In this document: one piece after another, positions 36,382 to 40,065 of the stretch
Layout of the letters: each line of letters opens with the position of its first letter
Position numbering within the stretch: position 1 is the first letter of the stretch
Assembly: GCF_039962115.1 (NCBI RefSeq)
Contig: NZ_JAMPKJ010000054.1
Coordinates: 1 to 40,065, forward strand
DNA from: Funiculus sociatus GB2-C1
GTDB lineage: Bacteria > Cyanobacteriota > Cyanobacteriia > Cyanobacteriales > FACHB-T130
Reading direction: 5' to 3'
Length of the DNA stretch: 40,065 nt
Position numbers and translations under genes: made by a program
The notes under the pieces: generated by a model
The model's database searches: none
Told to the model about the DNA's origin: nothing
Seen by the model: only the letters and a program-made list of their open reading frames with translations

Positions 36382-36792
36382 TTAATTTTTTAGCGATCGC
36401 ACGTAGGCTTCTATAGTTGGATTTAGTCTGAACAACGAGGGCGTTGGTGTAGCTTGTTGTAGGAATTCGCTATTCGGTGTATCTTCTAATAAACAACGTC
36501 TTTTTAAGGATTGTATAGTTTTGAATAACTCTGAGGCGGAATCAGGTATTTCTTGTAAAATCTGGCTCAAAGTAACGGCATCTTCTTGTTTGGCTAAATA
36601 ATTCATTACCTGTTTTTCTGACTCGGATAATCTTATCCACAAACGACTGAGTTGAGATGCGATCGCACTACTTAATATCAAGGAAGGATAAGTTAAAAAT
36701 TCCGTAACTTTACCAGCGAATAACTCTTGAATCATCGTTGATGTCATTTCTAACCATAAGGGATGACTCTGATACTTTTCAATTAAGGTGTC
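36382..36792 (-). pseudogene. C-terminal remainder of the interrupted NB-ARC-type NTPase gene
   Basis: After the TGA that ends the upstream 323-aa frame (36793-36795), the same frame continues without another stop for 15 codons (DTLIEKYQSHPLWLE) and then through 121 codons to 36382. The sequence SHPLWLEMTSTMIQELFAGK matches what normally follows the ATPase core in cyanobacterial NB-ARC proteins (a WWL...TIQELF pattern, from memory), then a winged-helix-like region (LSESEKQVMNYLAKQEDAVT). The two pieces are therefore one gene of about 460 codons with a single nonsense codon. An internal ATG at 36745-36747 could start a separate peptide, but no ribosome binding site is evident. Confidence 0.8.
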
Positions 36793-37764
36793 TCACATCT
36801 GTTCGTCTGACAGTTCTTTATCCCTTAATATTTGTTTAGCAGACTCTCCCAAACCAGCGAGTTTTAAGCAGCGGGTGAATTTATGGCGAGTAGTGATCGC
36901 ATCTTCTGGTTGTTGGCTAGTAATCAATACTAAACTACTTCCATGAGACAATTCTGCAATTTGTTTAAATAAAAGATAATATCCCTCAAATTCTGCTTGA
37001 TATTGACCAGCAAATTGCCCTGGCTGAAACAACATCTGCAAATCATCAATAATAATTAAACAGCGATGTTTGCGTAAAAAATTCAGCAATAAATCGACTT
37101 TACGACCGAGAGCATTGGGAAGAATGGAGGAGATATTAAACGTTTGCAGTAAGTCAGTTAAAAAAATATCGATAGTTGGACAAAATCGGAGACTGCGATA
37201 AACAATATATTCAAATTCTGTTTGGATTTCTTCAATTAGTTCCACGGCAAGCGTCGTTTTGCCAATTCCTACAATACCTACTAAGATAATGATTCGGAGA
37301 CGCTCTTGAGTTAGCCAGGTTTTTAAAGTGTTGACTTCATCTTTTCGTCCGTAAAAAGCGGTAATTTCTGGGGCGGTATCTATGTCTAAGTAGGGTTTGT
37401 TTGCAGTTGGCTTGGATAGAAAAGAAGATTTAGGCGAACGCTTTTGTTTTGAACAAATACTTACTTTATTGCCATTTACCAAATATCCAATTGAGCCACT
37501 GTTAGAGATAATAATTTTCTCTAAAATATTCCGTGCATTTAATTTATTAACATCTTCCCCTAAAACATCGGATAAAGCGTGCCATAATTCCGATGCAGTA
37601 TCTCGAACATGACCTTCACTTAAATGGTTTTCCGAGGCAATTTGGGCGTATTTCTGACCTTGTAAAGTACCTTTAAGAATTATTTTTTGCAGATGGTCTA
37701 GATGTTCGCCTGTATGGGTGAAGAGCAGTTCATCAGCGAGTTTCAAGACTTCTGCAATGTCCAT
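36793..37764 (-). CDS. NB-ARC/AAA-like NTPase with N-terminal HTH (VMAP-type), truncated by in-frame TGA
   Basis: Residues 1-85 (MDIAEVLKLADELLFTHTGE, EGHVRDTASELWHALSDVLG) match the helix-turn-helix domain found at the N-terminus of many cyanobacterial NB-ARC/WD40 proteins, placed in the vWA-MoxR-associated conflict systems. A linker leads to a STAND-type NTPase core: FYGRKDEVNTL (138-148), Walker A GIVGIGKTT (163-171), Walker B CLIIIDDLQ (235-243) and a sensor-like SLVLITSQQP. Such NTPases usually carry C-terminal repeat sensors such as WD40; none is present here. The frame ends in DEQM-TGA and continues downstream, so the protein is interrupted. The upstream region is shared with an exported-protein gene. 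Confidence 0.82.
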   Translation of the reverse strand: MDIAEVLKLADELLFTHTGEHLDHLQKIILKGTLQGQKYAQIASENHLSEGHVRDTASELWHALSDVLGEDVNKLNARNILEKIIISNSGSIGYLVNGNKVSICSKQKRSPKSSFLSKPTANKPYLDIDTAPEITAFYGRKDEVNTLKTWLTQERLRIIILVGIVGIGKTTLAVELIEEIQTEFEYIVYRSLRFCPTIDIFLTDLLQTFNISSILPNALGRKVDLLLNFLRKHRCLIIIDDLQMLFQPGQFAGQYQAEFEGYYLLFKQIAELSHGSSLVLITSQQPEDAITTRHKFTRCLKLAGLGESAKQILRDKELSDEQM

Positions 37765-37929
37765 AAATCGGTCAGACGGATACAGTAATTGTTACATTAT
37801 CCGATATTCTGACGTTTTTCCGACAAATCAGGAATTTTTTGGGTAAAAGTTCCGATGTCGATCCGACTGACAGAGCGATCTGGCTTAGGTTTTGATTGGA
37901 AAGTATTGTTTGACACTTAAATTGTAAGT
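37765..37929. promoter_or_regulatory. Divergent promoter region, copy 1
   Basis: The 165 nt between the NTPase gene and the 142-aa exported protein hold ATCGGTCAGA (37767-37776), ATTATCCGA (37796-37804) and AAAAGTTC (37845-37852). The same three words in the same order and near-identical first spacing recur at 38519-38594, upstream of the hydrolase gene. This suggests shared ancestry of the two control regions. Confidence 0.6.
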
Positions 37930-38358
37930 ATGAAGAAGATAAATGCTCAACTTCCTGGAGCCGTTTTTCTAGGGTTACTGATTACAGGCTCATTATTTCA
38001 ATCTTCTGGAGCTTTGGCTCAACAAATAGCAAAAATGAGATTTGTTTGGGATTTTACACCCGTAGGCGGTGCTCTCTACTTTAACATCTGCACCGATCCG
38101 CAATTCAACGTCAACGAACGCACAGGAGGATGTGCAAATATTAATGTTCTGAACTCAAATGTTACACAGAATAGAGATAGAACACGGTTGGTAACTGATA
38201 GATTGCGTGCAGGAACGTCATACAAGGCTTGTCTGGTAGCTGACAACATTGGTCGTGGCTTTGAAGGACGGCGGATTCAATGTTACAATTTCGTGGCTCG
38301 TGATGGGCAAACAATCCGATTCTCGCTTAATCAATTACAGTATGTGGGTAATCCCTAA
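37930..38358 (+). CDS. Small exported protein, function unknown
   Basis: A clear signal peptide (MKKINAQLPGAVFLGLLITG, cleavage likely after ALA at about residue 30) precedes a mature domain of about 110 residues with four cysteines (NICTDPQF, GGCANIN, YKACLVAD, IQCYNF). These could form two disulfides outside the cytoplasm. The pattern looks like a small beta-sandwich, but no family was recognised. It is divergent from the NTPase gene, and a 16-bp hairpin follows. Confidence 0.72.
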   Translation: MKKINAQLPGAVFLGLLITGSLFQSSGALAQQIAKMRFVWDFTPVGGALYFNICTDPQFNVNERTGGCANINVLNSNVTQNRDRTRLVTDRLRAGTSYKACLVADNIGRGFEGRRIQCYNFVARDGQTIRFSLNQLQYVGNP

Positions 38359-38377
38359 CTTTAGGTATCCTGGTCTT

Positions 38378-38426
38378 GTCGCCTTACAAATAGGGCTAGC
38401 AATCCCCACCCTATTTGTAAGGCGAT
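38378..38426 (+). terminator. Strong 16-17 bp hairpin after the small exported-protein gene
   Basis: CGCCTTACAAATAGGG (38380-38395) pairs perfectly with CCCTATTTGTAAGGCG (38409-38424). The pairing can extend one more base on each side. The right arm merges into a HIP1 octamer. There is no T run, so it could be a transcript-end stabiliser or a small dispersed element instead of a classic terminator. Confidence 0.6.
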
Positions 38427-38460
38427 CGCACTTCCCAATTATCTTAGAGATTTTGGGCGA

Positions 38461-38516
38461 TCGCCTGTATTGCGAACAGAATTTCATCTACCAGTTTTCA
38501 GGCTTCTAATGTCTAT
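38461..38516 (-). pseudogene. Decayed 5' end of a second NB-ARC-type NTPase gene
   Basis: The minus strand from 38516 down aligns with the first 60 nt of the NTPase gene at 37764: GACATT, then AGAAG, GATGAA and ATACAGGCGA all match in order. By eye about three quarters of aligned bases agree. The start codon is ATA, a 2-nt deletion follows codon 3, and a TGA interrupts the frame that otherwise reads E-A-stop-K-L-V-D-E-I-L-F. It is therefore a remnant and not a gene. It lies next to promoter copy 2. Confidence 0.7.
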
Positions 38517-38763
38517 TGATCGGTCAGATAGGCAGGTTTTGCCGATATTATCCGAATCTTTGGGACATTTGAGCAAATTTTTCTGGAAAAGTTCAAACTC
38601 AATCTGACTTAAAGGGCGGGTGTATCAAGATTAAGCTGAATTCAGTTCAAGCAGTAGTTAGACACCAGAGTTTCTGCATGGGTGCAGCCGAACAAACAGT
38701 TTTTTACCTTGCAAAAGGTCAAATCTTGGTCGGTACTTATCATGAACATTACAGGAGATATAA
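38517..38763 (+). promoter_or_regulatory. Divergent promoter region, copy 2, upstream of the hydrolase gene
   Basis: This contains ATCGGTCAGA (38519-38528), ATTATCCGA (38547-38555) and AAAAGTTC (38587-38594), in the same order as 37767-37852. A further 170 nt without coding character follow. CAGGAGAT lies 5 nt before the hydrolase ATG. Confidence 0.6.
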
Positions 38764-39600
38764 ATGAAGTTAGGTAGATTTTTCTTGGGCTACGGTATTG
38801 CCAGCACTTTAGCAATTAGTAGCTTATTTCTTTCAAATCCAGTCCAAGTAGAGGCACAGTCTACTGATGCTTTTATAGTATTCGTAAATGGTAGCGGTGA
38901 TTGTTGTGCGGAGTACATGAACCAAGCCCTAGATAGATTGCGAAGAGGAGTAAGAGGGGAGATTTGGACTACATCCTACGCAAATTTTAGAGATGGAAGC
39001 AGCACAGTAAAAGCTCCTGTAGTAAACTTATCAGTGAATGCTGATGCTCTTTTTATCAAAGAGGCTACTGAAAAGATTAATAGCCTGCCTTCAAGTAGAC
39101 CTGTTGTTTTGATTGGACATAGTTACGGCGGTGATTCAATTCTAAAGGTTCTACCTTTCATTACTCGTCGTGTACAACTTGTTGTGGTTATCGATCCTGT
39201 TGGAACAGGAGGGTTCCGCAGAGTTGCAACTGAACGTGTAGTCCCACCAAATGTGGATTACTTTATGAACAGATGGCAGGAGAATGGCTTAACTGGTCAA
39301 AATGTGGTTCCTTTTGATAGCAGAATTAGTGGTCAGCTTCGTTGTTCAGCTACGAAAGGATGCGACCAAAATTCAGCTAACCTTGCTAGAAATACCGATG
39401 GATCTGAGATTAGAACAGATTGCAGATGGGATGAAGTAACTTGCCCTGGTTTCGTTGCCCCAACTCCATTTCGCAGAGGAAGGAAAGGTACGAAAGCAGT
39501 GCGTATTGAGCACAACTCTATGCCTCAAGATGCCTACATTCAACATACAGTTGTAGAAAAAATCAAAGTAGCTTTGAGACCATTTGGTGTTCTTAAATAG
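38764..39600 (+). CDS. Exported alpha/beta hydrolase
   Basis: A signal peptide (cleavage likely after VEA, residue 31) precedes an alpha/beta-hydrolase domain of about 245 residues. The nucleophile elbow GHSYGG puts Ser at 120. VVVIDPVG offers an acid (D144). A His near the C-terminus (IQHTVVEK, about 263, or EHNSM) completes a possible triad. The FVNGSGDCCAEYM segment near residue 40 sits where an oxyanion-hole loop is expected. It could be a lipase or esterase acting outside the cytoplasm; the substrate is unknown. It has a good ribosome binding site and an upstream region duplicated from the NTPase locus. Confidence 0.78.
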   Translation: MKLGRFFLGYGIASTLAISSLFLSNPVQVEAQSTDAFIVFVNGSGDCCAEYMNQALDRLRRGVRGEIWTTSYANFRDGSSTVKAPVVNLSVNADALFIKEATEKINSLPSSRPVVLIGHSYGGDSILKVLPFITRRVQLVVVIDPVGTGGFRRVATERVVPPNVDYFMNRWQENGLTGQNVVPFDSRISGQLRCSATKGCDQNSANLARNTDGSEIRTDCRWDEVTCPGFVAPTPFRRGRKGTKAVRIEHNSMPQDAYIQHTVVEKIKVALRPFGVLK

Positions 39601-39811
39601 CAAAGTTGAAACGAGGTCAAGCCTATGAAAGAGCGGACGGGCGAGAAATCTTGGTGGCGATCCACATTGAAACAGAAGCTTTACCCATCAGGTAATTGAT
39701 AGAATAAATAGATGCTAGCGATCGCCCCTCTCTTTTTTACTGATAGGCGATCGCACTCTTTGTGTGGATGCGATAATTAAATAATATTTTGTAAATTAGA
39801 TACCTATATCT
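39601..39811. other. Non-coding spacer with HIP1-flanked hairpin
   Basis: Two HIP1 octamers flank CCTCTCTTTTTTACTGATAG near 39719-39754 and could pair with each other. Only a 24-codon frame (from ATG 39625) is present, with nothing to support it. Confidence 0.45.
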
Positions 39812-39979
39812 ATGACTGAGTTGCTCGAACAAGCAATTGCCCGCTTGAACACTCTACCTGCTAGCGAACAGGATGCGATCGCGGCGATGATTCTAGAAGA
39901 ACTTGAAGGCGAAATCCGTTGGGATGAAGCATTTAAGCGTTCTAAAGATGCCCTAGTGCATCCCAGCAGAAGTAACTGA
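39812..39979 (+). pseudogene. Antitoxin-like small gene, apparently truncated by an IS element
   Basis: The 55-codon frame begins MTELLEQAIARLNTLPASEQ, then DAIAAMILEELEGEIRWDEA. It resembles a widespread cyanobacterial family of small antitoxin-type proteins, usually about 70-75 residues long with an LAAEALAE-like tail (from memory). Here the match stops after SKDAL, and the last seven codons (VHPSRSN) look foreign. The change occurs at a TA dinucleotide (39954-39955), and the DNA beyond encodes the end of an IS630-type transposase on the other strand. No toxin gene is visible; it may lie beyond the insertion. Confidence 0.65.
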
Positions 39980-40065
39980 CCACCTCAGCCAGGTACTGGA
40001 TAGCCCTTGAACTTCCATTGAAAGGGCTTAGCCATCGTTCGATTAAAGTAGTCGATGAATGCAAG
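39956..40065 (-). mobile_element. IS630-family insertion sequence, right-hand end (partial)
   Basis: The inferred element runs from just after the TA at 39954-39955 to beyond the window. It includes about 29 nt of non-coding terminus and the 3' end of a transposase gene. IS630/Tc1-type elements insert at TA and duplicate it. The terminal inverted repeat cannot be confirmed because the other end is outside the window. Confidence 0.6.
39985..40065 (-). CDS. IS630-family transposase, C-terminal 26 residues (partial)
   Basis: The minus strand from the window edge reads LAFIDYFNRTMAKPFQWKFK, then GYPVPG and TGA. This closely resembles the conserved end of cyanobacterial IS630-type DDE transposases (FI-YFN-TMAKPF-W). 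Exactly 27 codons remain in frame. The catalytic region is outside the window. Confidence 0.8.
   Translation of the reverse strand, partial: LAFIDYFNRTMAKPFQWKFKGYPVPG

Noticed and set aside
39625-39699. 24-codon frame (MKERTGEKSWW...) between the hydrolase and the antitoxin-like gene
   Set aside because: Too short, with no ribosome binding site or recognisable family.

Overview
This is a stretch of cyanobacterial chromosome, most likely from a filamentous, Oscillatoriales-like strain. The evidence is the gene set: photosystem II core genes psbD/psbC, phycobilisome-type ferredoxin-NADP reductase petH, phosphoribulokinase, the glucolipid synthase MgdA, and the myxoxanthophyll genes cruF/cruG. 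Two further signs are the very frequent HIP1 octamer GCGATCGC and the tracts of heptanucleotide repeats (GGGGATT/CCCCAGT types) between genes. The strain cannot be named from sequence alone. No rRNA, tRNA or CRISPR array was seen.

Layout. 1-1.7 kb: the tail of psbD and all of psbC, with an unusual 133-nt gap in place of the usual overlap. 1.8-3.7 kb: a large ankyrin-repeat protein. 3.8-5.7 kb (minus): an FtsH2-type thylakoid protease. 6.3-9.1 kb: divergent petH and prk. 9.4-12.3 kb: a methyltransferase-like protein, a lipoprotein, a conserved cyanobacterial protein and a small Nif11-domain protein. 12.4-15.1 kb: cysQ and a PfkB kinase (minus), and rsmI (plus). 15.3-17.2 kb: a lipoprotein and an unrecognised protein converging on a branched inverted-repeat structure. 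17.8-20.7 kb: nucleoside hydrolase, yeast-type cytosine deaminase and ribokinase, which together can salvage nucleosides. 20.7-22.2 kb (minus): an EbsA-like protein and a BioD-like/DRTGG protein with a 4-nt overlap. 22.5-24.9 kb: a radical SAM enzyme overlapping mgdA. 25.1-29.8 kb: dnaX (minus), a TPR protein, and RNase HI with an extra C-terminal domain. 29.8-32.1 kb (minus): cruF-cruG, with a heptamer-repeat tract inserted in frame inside cruG. 32.4-36.2 kb: GNAT protein, ruvX, rpsO, a PAM68 photosystem II assembly factor and aroF. These are ordinary core genes.

36.4-40 kb is the accessory part. It holds an NB-ARC-type NTPase gene interrupted by one in-frame TGA, two divergent genes for exported proteins (a small Cys-containing protein and an alpha/beta hydrolase), and a decayed second copy of the NTPase gene's 5' end plus its divergent promoter. 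It ends with a small antitoxin-like gene that appears to be cut by an IS630-family element whose transposase runs off the right edge. The duplicated NTPase/exported-protein promoter module and the in-gene repeat elements (cruG, mgdA) are the most unusual signals in the window.
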